The notes beneath the pieces were generated by a model. The model was given only the letters and a program-made list of their open reading frames with translations. It was not told the origin of the DNA and ran no database searches. This document shows positions 23,340-35,981 of a DNA stretch of 64,000 nt, one piece after another (position 1 is the stretch's first letter; every line of letters begins with the position of its first letter). Source of the DNA: Ectocarpus siliculosus (Eukaryota; Sar; Phaeophyceae; Ectocarpales; Ectocarpaceae); assembly GCA_000310025.1 (NCBI GenBank), contig FN649746.1, forward strand, positions 109,754 to 173,753, written 5' to 3'. A program made the translations under genes and the position numbers.

Positions 23340-26130
23340 TGTGCACGTGATACCCTCTCTTGGATCTGCTGCTGAGACCATGGCGGGTGAGTCCGTGTGG
23401 TAGAGAGCGAGAGCACACCGCTGTGCTACGGCGTGATGGTCCCCCCGGGCACCCACGAAGCGTGGTTTTATATTTCTATGCGAAAGAGGCAGATTGTAGC
23501 ATAGGTTGTGTTTGATGTACCGAGCCTGCATGGCCTTGGGCCGCGAGCTATGCTCTCATGGTAGGGCAACATCCCGCATTGATGGCTTTCCTGCGTAGGC
23601 CTGAGGAGCAGCTCCTGAGACTCGGGATGATGTTGGTCGGGATGTTAACCAAACGCTCTTTCCACGGACGGACAAACTCAAGGCGCAAAAAAAACACGGC
23701 AGTGTGGTGTTCTTCATGCATTTTTTCTATAGGGGTTGCAGCTGTGCCAAGCCAAGGGCGAGGGACGGCGTTTGAGGCCGTGGCACATCAGATTGCCCTC
23801 TCTCTCTAAATCCTTTTCTTCTCCGCCCTTGTAGCAGCAACCTCTCTCTGCTCTCTGCAGTAGTACCGTTACAATTGTTTTTTTTTTAGATTCTTCTTTC
23901 CTAACAGAATGCAGCCGCACCGCACCTGTTCACAATCACAGCCCCGAAGAAATAGAGGTGGTACCGCAAAGGATCGGGTTAGCATACACTACACCGCCGT
24001 CCTGGTGGGATCACAGCGTTGTCTCTCGCTAGCTCTCTGGCTCTGAAAATCGAAAAGACTAGCAGAGTAAAAGTTACAACCCACGGCTGATGGCTATATC
24101 AACCTTTCAACAGACAAGCCACCACACCACCCTGGAGCTTTGAAAATCGGTCCACGGGGTGTGATATCTTATGCAACCTACGGTACCCCGCTGATTTGCC
24201 ACGGATTCGACCAAGAGACAGACCTCTCACCACATCACCACAGAGTTCTCCCTCCATGATTGTCGGATCGTCACCAGAACTTGAAGGCTGTACGCACCAT
24301 ACCTGTAGGCGTCTTTGAAGCTAGTGGTGACTGCTGTGGGGTCTGTGTGTGCTGAGAAATGCCCATCCATGTGATGAGCAAAAGTAACAATCCGTATGGA
24401 GAATCCGTCGAGGATTCTATACAATAGTTTGGTAACATCTGATGGTTTGAGGTGCTGCTGTAAGTTTCGCGCGGGGGGATTGCTTGCTCCTCGCAGGACA
24501 CCCCCAGAATCTGGTGTCCGTGGTGCATCGGCTACTGCTGCCGAAGATTGGTGTGCTTTGTGCCCGGGACTACATAGTCTACGAAACACACGCAGCAGCA
24601 CCATCAGTGTTCTGGCAGCAGGTGGTAAGCTGCTGTAAAAAGGTACAACACACTGCTGATTTCTAATTAATTGAAGTTGCAGCTGTGCGAGCAGCAGACA
24701 ACAGCAGTAGTAGAGTTTCCCGCCGGAATCATCGGCACTGCTAAGCTACACGGTGTGAGCTGTGCTATTCAGACGTGATGAACGATGGTAAGCTTCTGAG
24801 ATGAGGCTTTGGCTGTGCAACTGACGAATACTTGCCTGCACACTGCTGCACAGGGAAATATTTTTCGATGTACCACAGCAGCAGTTCGCGGTACACATAG
24901 ATACATAGATACGATATTGAATCTTTTGTAGCGTGTTTAGCCTATATAGCCGCCGGCGATCGACCCGTAAACCCATTTACATACATACGTGTGACCCTAA
25001 TCCCACCCCCACCTAATATTGGTTCGTCTGGTGTGTACATTGGGAAGAATGCGAGGTTGCTGATTCACTTTGCAGGCACATTCAAAAAGAAAGACAAGTC
25101 AAGTACTACAACCTGGTAGTTTTTATCCTTCAGGTGGATGGTGGCATGGGCTGCCGCTTCCCCCCGATCGGACCCTATTTAGTCTATACGAAGTAGGTTC
25201 CTGTGCGTATGCATATGCTGCTGCACGTATCCGTACCGACAGCAATCGTGTCAATGGTATTTGGACCCTTTGCCCGAGATGCCATTTGGGCGGGTGCATC
25301 GTTCTTGCAGAAATGCACCAATGAATCACCCGACTAGTCTGCACGGCTGCTGCTGAAGAACTGCTCCTCCTATTGTTCCGAGTTCATCATGCGCAGCGGA
25401 CGTTGACTATTGATTGTGAAGACTACGCTGATAGAGACTAAAGGTCCAATCGCTGCTAGTCCTGTAACAGTAGACAATTAACGGATTTTTTTGTTTTGCA
25501 ACACTTGTTCCTTGCCTGTTATATAGCTTTTTTTTATCATACATCATCCAACGCGCGCCTCTGGAGAGTGGGCTCATGAGAGCAAGTAGTAGTGCAGCAG
25601 TAGTGTTCATCATGGCGTGATGCCAAACGAAAGTAAAGCAGTGTTGGTGTGAATAAACCTGCCAGCTGCCATCAGTGACTTTCCCAGGCTCGAACAGCTC
25701 GCACAGCTGACGGCTTGTTTTCGACTCGAATAGCCCAGCGAACCTCAACGAAAATAATTTTTATAGTTCATTTACAAGTACTGAAAAGACTCCACCACAT
25801 CCCGTTCGACTGAGGGTATATCTCGAATGGGTAGTCTTTCTGTGTGTGTTTTTATTATTCCTTAAATACATCTGTAGACCATACAGCTTACGTGTCTCGT
25901 TCGAAGTGAGTGTTGCCTCGGTTGACTACGAAAAAATCAGTTACGATCGATCAAGATCGTTGGCAGGAGAGCCCTTCAAAAACAACACATGTACAAAAAG
26001 GCAAACCCATTAGACCACTCTGTCAGTCAGTCCGCGAGCCTTATAAACAGCAGAAATAGAAGAGTTGTTTATCCGTGTTGGGGGGTGTTCTCAATAGCCA
26101 TTCGCCAGTAGATCATTGACCTCCCTACCA
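23340..26130. other. Unassigned region with small repeats
   Basis: No gene recognised. It contains one end of the 17875-18081 inverted-repeat family at 24131-24175 and the AAAGACT hairpin at 25785-25839. CAG/CTG-rich patches are frequent. Confidence 0.4.
25785..25839. repeat. Small hairpin repeat, AAAGACT...AGTCTTT family
   Basis: The outer pair AAAGACT/AGTCTTT and inner pair CCCGTTCGA/TCGAATGGG make a 55-base hairpin. Related copies are at 30395-30439 and, lacking the left outer arm, at about 7273-7310. All are followed by CTGTG. Confidence 0.65.
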
Positions 26131-26712
26131 GGGGGTGGGGGGGGGTGTACTTATTGTCGTGCATGCCGTAGTCGTTAGACCATTGACCTCGCATCCCTAC
26201 AAAGCCGGGACGGAGCACGCCGGGTTCTCACCGGACCAGGCTCTCACATCACCAAGCGCGAAGCGCCGTGAGGTATTCGGCGAGTCACATGAAGGGTGCG
26301 CTGCATCCTGCTAAGGGTGTTCGGCATCTTGTGCTTACTTCCTTGCTTACGGATGACAGCTGCGTAGTGCTTTCACTTCCAGAGACAGTTGGAAGCGCTG
26401 TGTAACTGCCTCGGGGGTGCTTGACCATTTCAACACAACGTGCGATCATCCCCTTTGCGCGGAGTGAGGGTTCTCGACCCCGCACAACATGATCTACTCG
26501 ACCACCATTCATGGTTACCGAAAAAAAAGGCAAAAAAGGGCAAAAAAAAAAAGCGGTCACCTGGTTGCCGAGCTCACAAAGTGATTGGCTTGTTTTACAA
26601 CATCGCTGCCAAGCGACGAAAACCCAACCCCGATGGCAAACACCGGGGGGGGCGGCCTGTTTTACAACGTGGTTGCCAAGCGACGAAAACCCAATCCCGA
26701 TGGCAAACATCG
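26131..26712 (+). mobile_element. SINE-like retroposon, full-length copy
   Basis: It begins with a G-run and TGTAC..GTCGTGCATGCCGTAGTCG, and contains the conserved ACGCCGGGTTCTCACCGGAC block and the GAAGCGCCGTGAGG hairpin. It ends in two copies of the 66-bp tandem unit (GTTTTACAACGTCGTTGCCA, AGCGACGAAAACCC, GATGGCAAACACC, then a G-run). Another copy follows head-to-tail. The ORFs across it are repeat-derived. Confidence 0.85.
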
Positions 26713-26720
26713 TTGCGCTA

Positions 26721-27397
26721 CGGGGGGGGGGTGGGGTACTCATAGTCGTGCATGCCGTAGTAGTTAGACCATTGACCTCGCATCACTACAAAGCCGGGAC
26801 GGAGCACGCCGGGTTCTCACCGGACCAGGCTCTCACATCACCAAGCGCGAAGCGCCGTGAGGTATTCGGCGAGTCGCATGAAGGGTGAGCTGCATCCTGC
26901 TAAGGGTGTTCGGCATCTTGTGCTTACTTCCTTGCGTACGGATGACAGCTGCGTATGACTTAATTTATTTTCTGGTGCTTTCACTTCCAGAGACAGTAGT
27001 AAGCACTGTGTAACTGCCTCGAGGGTGCTTGACCATTTCAACACAACGTGGTGCGATCATCCCCCTTGCGCGGAGTGAGGGTTCTCGACCCCGCACAACA
27101 TGATCTACTCGACCACCATTATGGTTACCGCCAAAAAAAAACAGAGGTAAAAAAACCCCCGGCAACCTGGTTGCCGGGTTCACGAAGTGAACTGGCTTGT
27201 TTTACAACGTCGTTGCCAACCGACGAAAACCCAACCCCGATGGCAAACACCGGGGGCGGCGGCATGTTTTACAACGTCGTTGCCAAGCGACGAAAACCCA
27301 ATCCCGATGGCAAACACCGAGGGGGGGGCTTGTTTTACAACGTCATTGCCAAGCGACGAAAACCCAACCCCGATGGCAAACACCAGGGGGGGGGGGG
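26721..27397 (+). mobile_element. SINE-like retroposon, second copy in tandem
   Basis: The same structure as the preceding copy, with three 66-bp units at the 3' end (about 27190-27397). It keeps a segment around 26955-27000 (GACTTAATTTATTTTCTGGT) missing from the copy at 26131. Whether the pair arose by tandem duplication or by insertion into the G-run is unclear. Confidence 0.85.
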
Positions 27398-27696
27398 CTC
27401 GTAGCACATTCTAGGTGATCAGCGAAAAGACCACTCCATTGATCATGATTATTACTTTATTTTGTCGTACCATGGAGGACGCAGGATCAATTGAACGTTG
27501 TGCTCTCGTGGTTGTAGCTCTGCGGGGCGCGGACAAAGCCGAACTTTAAGGCTAACAACTTAGCAAGAGCCCACCCGGCCCTCCACGTTATTCCTCTTTC
27601 TCCTCAGAAACCCCCCGGCCACACGGTGGCAATCAGGAGGAGGAGCTAGAAGAATACACCACAAGCGCTGGCAACAATTGCCAGTATGGTTGGTAC

Positions 27697-27937
27697 ATGA
27701 TGGGGGCCGCGGTGTTCCTCTCCCTGGTTGCGGCTGTGGCACTCTCGGGCTCTCTGGGCGAAACGCCACCGATCGCTGCAACGACGTTGGAGGAGTTCCA
27801 ACGAAGGAAGGCGTGGGACGAGGGGGCCACAACCGGCGGGGGTTATCGTCGCCGGAGAAGAAAAAGGCGTTCTCTGTCGGGCGAGGCTTCTGGGCAAGGT
27901 GTCCCGACGTGAGTATGAGCTTCGTGACAACAAGGCA

Positions 27938-27979
<42 letters not shown>

Positions 27980-30900
27980 CTTTACATTAAAAACCGTTCC
28001 GTTCTCTCTACCCAGTACCTTATGTTGTCCGTAATACTACTTGTAGTCAAACACTTACGCGTCGATTCCCGCGGTCACGGGCCAACTTACCCGAGAATGG
28101 CATACTAAATACCATGGACCGGGTCGGAACTTACTTTCCCATGGACGTGTTGCTTTGCGGTGCTGTTTGAGAGGGGTGTGTTTTGTCCCGGTGAACACAC
28201 CCCACCGGTAACTGTCAGCTGTATCTCTCACTCCTTGGAGGAAGACGGTAATGGCCTGCCCTTGGGTCGGCCGCAAGAATAGGCGGCTGGTGTTGAATCG
28301 TCTCTGATATTACTTCCGAAATCCCTTGCCCAGGGATTAATCTGTCGGCACACCACAACCACACACGCGAAACCTAGGGATGAGTGAAGCGTAATTATCC
28401 GGAACGAGGACGTTTTTGTTGTTTATGTTGCCTAGGTTGTCGCTCCCTTGACAGCTTGCCAAGGCGGAGTTTGGGGGGAAATATACTAGTGTAAATGTAG
28501 GTGTTTGGTGTTCGACCGTTAGTCAAAGTGCGACAACCGACGATGTATTTGCTCAAAGATGTGATGCATGACGAAGTGGATTGAAAAGGCGGGAAGTGAT
28601 ATCGATAGGATAGGGAAAACATTTTTGAGACACCTTTGACAAAGTAGGAACAAACGATTGGCCCTCAGTGAGATCAGTCCTCTGGGCGCAACGCTCCGTC
28701 ATCTCGAGGACGCGTGGTCAATGGTCTAACCGCAAAGGCATGCAAAACATAAGAGTACGCCCCCCCCCCCCCCCCCCCCCGGGCTCCCGCCCGNNNNNNN
28801 NNNNNNNNNNNNNNNNNNNNNNNNNNNNNNNNNNNNNNNNNNNNNNNNNNNNNNNNNNNNNNNNNNNNNNNNNNNNNNNNNNNNNNNNNNNNNNNNNNNN
28901 NNNNNNNNNNNNNNNNNNNNNNNNNNNNNNNNNNNNNNNNNNNNNNNNNNNTGAAAAGGCGGAAAAAGATACCAAAAAGAAAGGGAAAACCTTTTTGAGC
29001 CCCCTTAAAAAAAAAAGGAACAAACGATTGGCCCCCCCGGAGATCCGTCCTCGGGGCGCAACGCTCCGCCATCCGGGGGAGGGGGGGGCAAGGGTCCAAC
29101 CCCAAAGGGAGCCAAAAATAAAGGGCGCCCCCCCCCCCCCCCCCCCCCCCGGGTCTCCCGCCCGGCAGAGTCGAGCTTGGAGAGGAACTGCCGACGCAGT
29201 CGCCGCAATCAAAAGACGAGAAGAAGAGCGACGATTCCACGGAGCCCCCGGAATCCTGGAAGGGGAGGGGGGGTCCTTTCGGAATCGACGGGGATTGGCG
29301 AAACGCGCTTCAGGAGGACGGGGGTGACGGGGCTGAGAACGGGCTGCGAGGGGAGGCCTGCATGACCCACGAGAATCGGAAGGAGGTGAAAGAGGTTCTG
29401 GAGAAAAGGAAGGTCGATCCACCGAGACAGAAGGTATTTCTTTTGTACATCGCTCCCTGGCCCTTCGATAGCGCCCCCACTTGCAGAACTTCATGTACTC
29501 AAGATTGTTTCGAACTCAAGGGCTTGAACTATATGTACTCAATTTTGTATGGAACAGAAGAACTTGAGCACCGTTTGTGAGCCCGGTTAATGACCCCTAC
29601 AGCATATGGCGACCATTTCTAGGGCCACAAGAGGAGCGAAGCCTGGGCCAAAACTATTATAAGAGGATCTTGAGCGCGGGTGCTATGTGTACAACACGCT
29701 GCAACACGCTGCAGGGGTTGGTTGGACAATCAGGAGATAGATCGGTGGAACAAGAGGGTAGGAGGGGCATGTGACGCGATCGAAGGCAGGGAGCCACCAA
29801 GCATGGCTCTTGATGTTGCTTCTGCTGCTGCTGTAGGATGAACCCAACAACCAACGAGGGCCCTACCCCAAAGGGACACATTCAGTTCAAGCCATCAGAC
29901 ATACATGCGCATGCGTACAGTACTGTATTTTTTTTTCTTCTTATATTTAACATGCCAACGAAATTATGTGTTGTTTTCTTGCAAAATGACAACCAACACC
30001 AGTCTTCCCGTTCTCTTTCTCATCTTTCAACATGCCATCGATTTTTTTTTTTGTTTATCTGCCCCGTGAAACGAACGAAGGTGGCCGTATGCCTACGCAC
30101 CAAGGACTACGGCAGGTTCCTTCCCGAGTGGGTGGCCTTCCACTACGCCATAGGCGTGGACGAAGTCTCCATCTACGACGACAACAGCGTGGATCAAACG
30201 TCGGAAGTGCTCAAGCCTTTCGTCAGCGCGGGCATCGTTCGGTACATCTTCGACATGATCCCTAGGTGAGGTTAGCTGTTTCTGGGCATTTTCTCACGTC
30301 TGCGTCCGTCTGTGTTTCTTAGAAGTTGCTGCCAACCACCCGCTAAGCGGGTAGCCTGTATAGGTGCAAACTGATGTTTCCTTCCACTCACTGTAAAGAC
30401 TCCAGCACATCCCTCCTGACTGGTTATAGGGTAGTCTTTCTGTGACATTATATTTACTTTCTAGAAAAACTGAGGGGTTACAGACGGGAACCTCTTTTGT
30501 TGGCTGAGGCTCGGTACCCCTCGGCGACTATACAGGTTTTTGTATACAACAGGGTTCTTGAATGAGAACCTGTTCTTTTGGCCAAGTTCTTGGATTCCTT
30601 AAGGCGCAAGTTCTTGAATGGTGGCGCGTTCTCTACTGGACAATGTGCGTGTGTGTGTTTCTTGGGGGGGAGTATTACTGTTTTTTTCTGTTTTGGGGAC
30701 GCAGTATCCCCTTATCGGTGTGTGCTGCTGCTTGTTGTGTCGAGCAGGCGGAACGCCCAGATGGAGCCTCTGAACCGCTGCTTGCGGCACTACATAAACC
30801 GAAAGAAGGACGACCCTGAGAACGCTCCCAGCTGGCTGCTGTTCCACGACAACGATGAGTACGTCTACCCGCGGGACACCAGCATGACCCTCTTCGACGC

Positions 30901-32682
30901 CCTCAACAAGCACGAGTCTACCTGCTGTGCCCTGGTGTGTTGACAGTTCGGGTGGAGTAGGGCACGTGGCAAGCGCTTAGGCGTTGTACTGTGCGCTATC
31001 ATGTTGGCACGTGACGGGTGCTTAGACGTTGCTTTATGCGCATCATACTAGCACGTGACAAGAGCTTTGACGTTGTTTATGCGCCAGCATATTGGCGAGT
31101 GACGGGTGCTTCGACGTTGTTTTTAGCACCATCATACTGGAACCTTACAGGGGCTTAGGCGTTGTTCCATGCCCCATCATATTGGCACGTGACAGGGGCT
31201 TAGCGGTTGCTTCTTTCACACCGCGTTGGCGCCTGACAGGTGCGCCGCATCCAGTACGGCTCGGGAGGGCACGACGAGATGCCAAGGGGGTTGGTCATGG
31301 ACAGCTTCATGGCTCACCAGAATGACTCTTCGCATCACGCCAATCCCAAGGTAGGTATACATCTACGAGGAAAGTTGTAGGAAAATCGCGCGGACTCTCG
31401 ACGGTGTACTGCTGTTGGTGGTTGTGTTGATGCATGGCGTTGTACTGGTGCTATTGGCGGTGTATTCTGGTATGCATGGTTGTTGTCCCTGGTTTGGTGG
31501 TGGTAGTGGTGTTTGTTCTACGACTGGCATCATCGCCGCGGTGTGCTACACGAAGCATGAAACCCTGTGCTGCACAAGTACCCAAACGCCCCGGCGTATG
31601 TTTCCCCTTTCGACCCTCAGGGGGTTCTGTACCCTGCTATCCTTAACATGTACCATGTGGAATTGCTCGATTTTCTGGGTTGATGGTCAGGTCCTACGAT
31701 AAGACTACTCACCGGATGTTGTGGCGAACACGACGGGTTTTTAAGCACAACCGGCCATGATAATCAGTTTTTTTTAACTTTTAAACGAACAAGTGACGTG
31801 TGGATCCGAAGTAGGGGGCGACGAGTCAACAACGTTTTTCCGGTTTCGTTTCTTCCGTGGGGTTGTGCCATGCCAGGTCGTGGTCAACCTGACTCCTACC
31901 GAATCGGATCCAGTAGCGCCTCCGCTGAAGAGCATGCACAAGGCGGAGGGGTGCGCATGCCTGGACCTGAAGCAGGAAGTGCTCATAAACCACTACCTGG
32001 GGTCCCGCGGAGACTACCTGGAAAGGGTACATCGGTACTGGTCGGTGCGGTGTAGTATGCTGGTCTTGCGGGTTGGCAGGTTTTTGTGTGTGTCCTTCCT
32101 TGCTCGTGTTGCCGACCGTGACTCGGGTCCGCCATGGGTGCTTGCTTTATGTAGGTGACCGCTGCGACGCAAAGCACCACCAAGGTGCCCACGAAGTATT
32201 TCAAGTCGTTGCTTTCTGACACAAATAAAAAAGCAGCCAAGAGGTCTAACGTCAACGCCCTCTTCTTGTCAGATCTCGAATACATTGAAGGTACAGCAGA
32301 GGCTGTGTTTCATCCACCGGGAGTTCCTGGGAGGGTAGCAAGGACGTTTACACTCCATCAAATTCAAGACAGTAAGACACTATGACAAAAGACTGCAATC
32401 AGTAGTCTAAAGACTATTTACCCGTTCGAGACATAACCAACCCTACCCCTCAAATGCCCTCATTTTTCTTCTTGAACTCCTCCGCTGCCCCTTCCACTTC
32501 CGCTATGAACACCACAGACGTATATGGCAGGCGACAACGATCCCGGCCACAGGCTCAGCCAGAGGGATGTAAACGACCGCGTCTCTGACACCATTACCCA
32601 CTGGTCTTGCTCTACTCGAGAGGTGCTCTACCGAGTTGACAACGGCCTCGACCTTCAGACGGGACTGCCGCCCTCCACTTGA
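27697..32682 (+). CDS. GT92/GT2-like glycosyltransferase
   Basis: Likely a Golgi type II membrane glycosyltransferase of about 465 residues. Exons: 27697-27908, 29169-29433, 30081-30265, 30748-30934, 31240-31350, 31877-32026, 32155-32290 and 32531-32682; all phases agree. The N-terminus MMGAAVFLSLVAAVALSGSL is a signal peptide or anchor, followed by a basic and acidic stem. The catalytic domain starts with VAVCLRTKDYGRFLPEWVAF and HYAIGVDEVSIYDDNSVDQT, as in the Glyco_transf_92/Glyco_tranf_2_4 families. SWLLFHDNDEYVYP carries the DxD-type metal-binding motif. A late HKAEGC..INHYLGS block fits the conserved His region. The last two exons (VDNGLDLQTGLPPST at the C-terminus) are less certain; an alternative reads through exon 7 to a TGA at 32385. 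The acceptor or sugar is not predictable. Intron 1 holds a retroposon fragment and the false gap. Confidence 0.8.
27939..27979 (+). repeat. (TTG)n microsatellite
   Basis: About thirteen TTG repeats in intron 1 of the glycosyltransferase, 30 bases after the exon 1 donor. Confidence 0.95.
28582..28793. repeat. Left copy of sequence duplicated across the gap
   Basis: These 212 bases match 28952-29164 base for base apart from many small errors in the right copy. The right part (about 28686-28781) is the 5' end of a SINE-like retroposon in minus orientation, finishing in a C-run. Confidence 0.85.
28794..28951. other. Assembly gap (N)
   Basis: 158 N bases. The flanking sequences are copies of each other, so the gap is probably spurious. 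Confidence 0.99.
28952..29164. repeat. Right, low-quality copy of sequence duplicated across the gap
   Basis: It starts TGAAAAGGCGG like 28582 and ends CTCCCGCCCG like 28793, with homopolymer expansions throughout. It reads as a poor contig end that overlaps the left contig. Glycosyltransferase exon 2 follows at once (29169). Confidence 0.85.
30395..30439. repeat. Small hairpin repeat, AAAGACT...AGTCTTT family
   Basis: A 45-base copy in glycosyltransferase intron 3 with the outer AAAGACT/AGTCTTT pair kept; the inner stem is reduced. Confidence 0.55.
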
Positions 32683-34877
32683 TCGGTCGAAGGACCGACC
32701 ACCACGTGGGTGGTTGGACAATCAATCCGTGGGTGGGTGTGGTTCGTGCCCGGTGTTTCTTTGTGTTGGTGGCAAGCCTCTCGCTGTTTGCGTGTGTGTG
32801 CTCGATGTGTTGGTGATGTAGAATAGCTTTTTTTCGTTCGTTTTCGTTCCACACTTCCTTGCTTTGCTGCACAACGTAGTCTCTACTCTCACTCCAAGGC
32901 CCCTGGGTCATTTACAGTACGCGCCGGAAAAATCCCCTTGGCCGCCAATGGCGAGGTGGCGTCGGCAGGGGGAGCGAGCGTTTTTGGTCTGGTGCCGACA
33001 CTGATACTGCGCGGTTTGCTAGCGTGTTTCGGGCGGAGAAATCGAGAGACAGACAGGCGTTGTTTCCAGAGCCTTTGCACTGGCTGGTGTTGTTATCGTT
33101 GTTTTGGTGATTAAACGTCCTGAGGTATGTATGTAGAACGACGGACTTCTCTAAGAAATTGTACGTAAATCCAAATATTAGTGTTTTGTGGAGGACACCT
33201 GTCAGGAGTATAACCAACCATGTGTGCACATACAAAGTGTAGGAAGATATGGCTCCCTCGGGGTATCTTGTCACAAGGAGAGTGACAGGAAATGCACCGA
33301 CCGTCGGAGATGGATATCTTCCGAAGTCCCTGGCCACTTGCCGGAAGTGGAAGCGGAGAGTCTTCGACTTTCCTCTCCCTCTGCCGCTATGGCCACTCTC
33401 TCTTTCTACCCTCTTCTCCTCGTTTACACATCATGAGAGGAAATAGCCTTCCCCTGGCAGTGGGATAATACTGCCACGGCACCGGCCTCTGTCTCCGACA
33501 GTAGCCAGTGTCCTCATTGGCGTCGACGACTGAAGACTCCGTGTTCTTTAACACGCGTTGTATGCTAACTAGGGTTAAGGATTGGCCCCCCGCCCCCCAA
33601 TGGGGCTGGGGGCCAACATCCAGGACGGATGGTGGTGAGTGTCCGGGAGGAAGGAAAGAAGAAGGAGGGGAGAGGATTTGTAGGGGCGGGAAGAAGGGAC
33701 GGTGTTGGGAGAGGCAAGGAAGTGGTGAAGAATTTCGGCACTCGACGAGCGCGCAGTCCCGTCGGGGGTGAAAGGGACATGCCAGTCCGTAGTTTTGTCT
33801 ATCTGAATCGAAAAGCCGAAAAATCGAGGTATGTATGTATACATTATGTACATAACGATGGAGGAGGCCGACGAGGAAGGTACGAAGAGAGGAAATTGCA
33901 CCCCACGTTCGAAGTTCGAAGTCGATGTGAAAACCGCGGCAAGGAAGGAGTGCGAAGGAAAAGAAAAAGAAAAAGGAGACGTCGACGTTTGCGTCGTGGA
34001 ACGATCCTTCCGTATAACGCAGGTACTACTCACCAATGCAAGACGGGGAGGTAAAATACCCATCGTGAAAGTCAAAGTGCAGGTCATGACCGCATCATAT
34101 GACTCATGCGCGGAGAAGATACCAAGAAGACTTACCAACAAGAAAAGTATGAAGGCCGGCTGAGAAGGTTTGAACACACAAATACTTAACCCTTATTTAT
34201 GTGCCTACACCCACGAATGAGCTCCGTTCCCAGCTCCGATGACTTTGGGTGCCGAAAGATCGCCGTTCGTTGTGCCTCGCTCGGCTAAGAGCAAAAAAAC
34301 TACATAGAGACCAGCAGGGAGACACAGGCAGCGCACCCCGAAAGCACGCTTATCAGCAATGCGCACAGGACTCACATAGTACAACACTATTCACACATGC
34401 CTAATCTCTCTGACGTGGGGCAGATATCCTTTTCAGATCCAATCTACTGCCTATACCGGTACTGCTTGCTGTAGTCTGAGATTCAAACGCACAATACCAC
34501 CGGAGAGGGTACATACAGCACCCTGAACATACATACATGTGATCAACCCGGTGCCGCATCCGCGGGGGAGAGCGGAGAAAGCGCACACCGGACCCGATGC
34601 TAACGTACTGCCTCGGTGCTTGATGTTGTTGTGGTTGCGGTGCGTGTGGTTCCCAGTATTGGGAGTGAAGGGTGGTTCGTCTGCTGTGTGCAAAATTTTG
34701 CTCAAAGGCAAGGGTTTTCGGGACTACAGCTCCGATCACAGCTCTCTATTTATTTGTAGTACAGAATAATAGTAAAGATTATCACGATTTTTATGCATTT
34801 TTTTGTGCGAGATGATAGTGGATATTGTTCTCGATTCTCTGATGAGCGGGCCGTTTCTTTCGTCGATCTGGCACTTC
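32683..34877. other. Intergenic region with a dispersed repeat
   Basis: It contains the 340-bp dispersed repeat at 33191-33529. An A/G-rich stretch at 33600-34060 opens long frames on both strands. The 200-codon minus frame (33575-34177) starts with a hydrophobic leader but is otherwise Ser/Pro-rich with no recognisable motif. Confidence 0.4.
33191..33529 (+). repeat. 340-bp dispersed repeat, copy 1
   Basis: From GAGGACACCTGTCAGGAGTA to CATTGGCGTCGACGA this is highly similar to 50963-51350. No LTR, terminal repeat or coding motif is evident, so the class is unknown. Confidence 0.85.
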
Positions 34878-34878
34878 T

Positions 34879-34981
34879 GTGAGGCGGTTTCCCGTCAGCC
34901 TCTTCGCATCTAGCGCCGCTAGCATGTACATGCGCTTGCCGTATGCTCTGTCCAAGGATGAGGTGGAGAACATGTGCCAAC
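34879..34981 (+). CDS. Possible exon, unidentified
   Basis: This reads RRFPVSLFASSAASMYMRLP, then YALSKDEVENMCQQ, and ends at CAACAG|GTATTGC, a good donor. An acceptor-like CTGTGAG lies just before. No family recognised and no partner exon found before the retrotransposon at 35982. Confidence 0.3.
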
Positions 34982-35976
34982 AGGTATTGCTTGCACAGAC
35001 AGGTATATCCTCTGTGCGGACGGTTGCTGTCGGAGACAGGCATGCACACCTGCTCAGAAACTACTGCTGCTGCTGTAGTAGTAGTCTATTTCTTTCCGCA
35101 TAATAACTGCTACTACTGCTGTTCAGCAGTAGTAGTACTACTGTACTCCTGTTCGTCACTCTTACATATATACCGCGTCCCCATCCCTGTGAGCCCCACA
35201 CACACATGGACCCACTGCTGCACCATCATCATCCTTGCCGCCGTGATTTATTTATGGGTGCACGCATGCATGCATGCTTGGAAGATCTTTGACCGCAGAG
35301 AGCCAGCTGTGGGGAAAAAAACATAAAGAAAGATCCAAATTAACCCAGTTTTACGTAAGGGTTTAAGCGACGATGGCAAGCGCAACGTCAAAACTTCACA
35401 AGAAGAAAAGTGCAAACAAAAAGAAAAGGCCGGATGCCGACCTATGGCTCTCTCGGAATGAAGGGATTATTCCCACAATTAATTTCCAACAGATAATAAT
35501 CCACAAGTAGTACGGACATATATATGAAGGTACTGGGTAGAGAGAGATCGGAACGGTTTTTAACGTGAAGACACAACAACAACATCATCAATAATGATGA
35601 AGGTCGCGACCCGTCCTGCGTCGTTCGGTGTAAAATGATAAATAATGCGAAAGATGGACTGCGTAAAGATCCAGCGGTCTTTTTCGGCAGTGGCAAAGAA
35701 ATATGCAACCACATGATGTATGTATGTCGCAAAAAAAAAAAGTTGAGCGGGATACCGTAGGACATGGAACACCGCCTTCTCTGTTGCTGCTGCAGGCAGG
35801 TTTGCTTCCACAACCCGGGAACCCAACCCACTCTTGTATTATTTCGGGCTACAATAAGACTCCACAATCGATGCAAGCACCGGTAGGAGAGTGCGTGGCA
35901 GCTGCCGTACAGCACAACTAACTCCACTCTCCGTAGCACCATGTGGAAGATCTCCGAGGGGTCCGCCTGCTGCGCG
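34982..35976. other. Unassigned region
   Basis: CTG-rich patches and AT-rich stretches. No gene or repeat boundary recognised up to the target duplication of LTR element 1. Confidence 0.4.
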
Positions 35977-35981
35977 GTAAC
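35977..35981. other. Target-site duplication of LTR element 1, left
   Basis: GTAAC, repeated exactly at 41404-41408 after the right LTR. Confidence 0.9.

Noticed and set aside
26440-27418. Many 70-125 codon ORFs with repeated QRRCQATKTQPRWQTPGG-like text
   Set aside because: They are translations of the 66-bp tandem units of the retroposon in several frames and recur wherever that repeat occurs; no initiation context or known domain.
28668-29494. ORFs of 188-258 codons spanning the first N gap
   Set aside because: They read through N bases and duplicated homopolymer-rich sequence; only the part after 29169 is a credible exon, in another arrangement.
33575-34177. 200-codon minus-strand ORF with a hydrophobic N-terminus
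   Set aside because: It lies in an A/G-skewed stretch that opens frames on both strands; Ser/Pro-rich with no motif.
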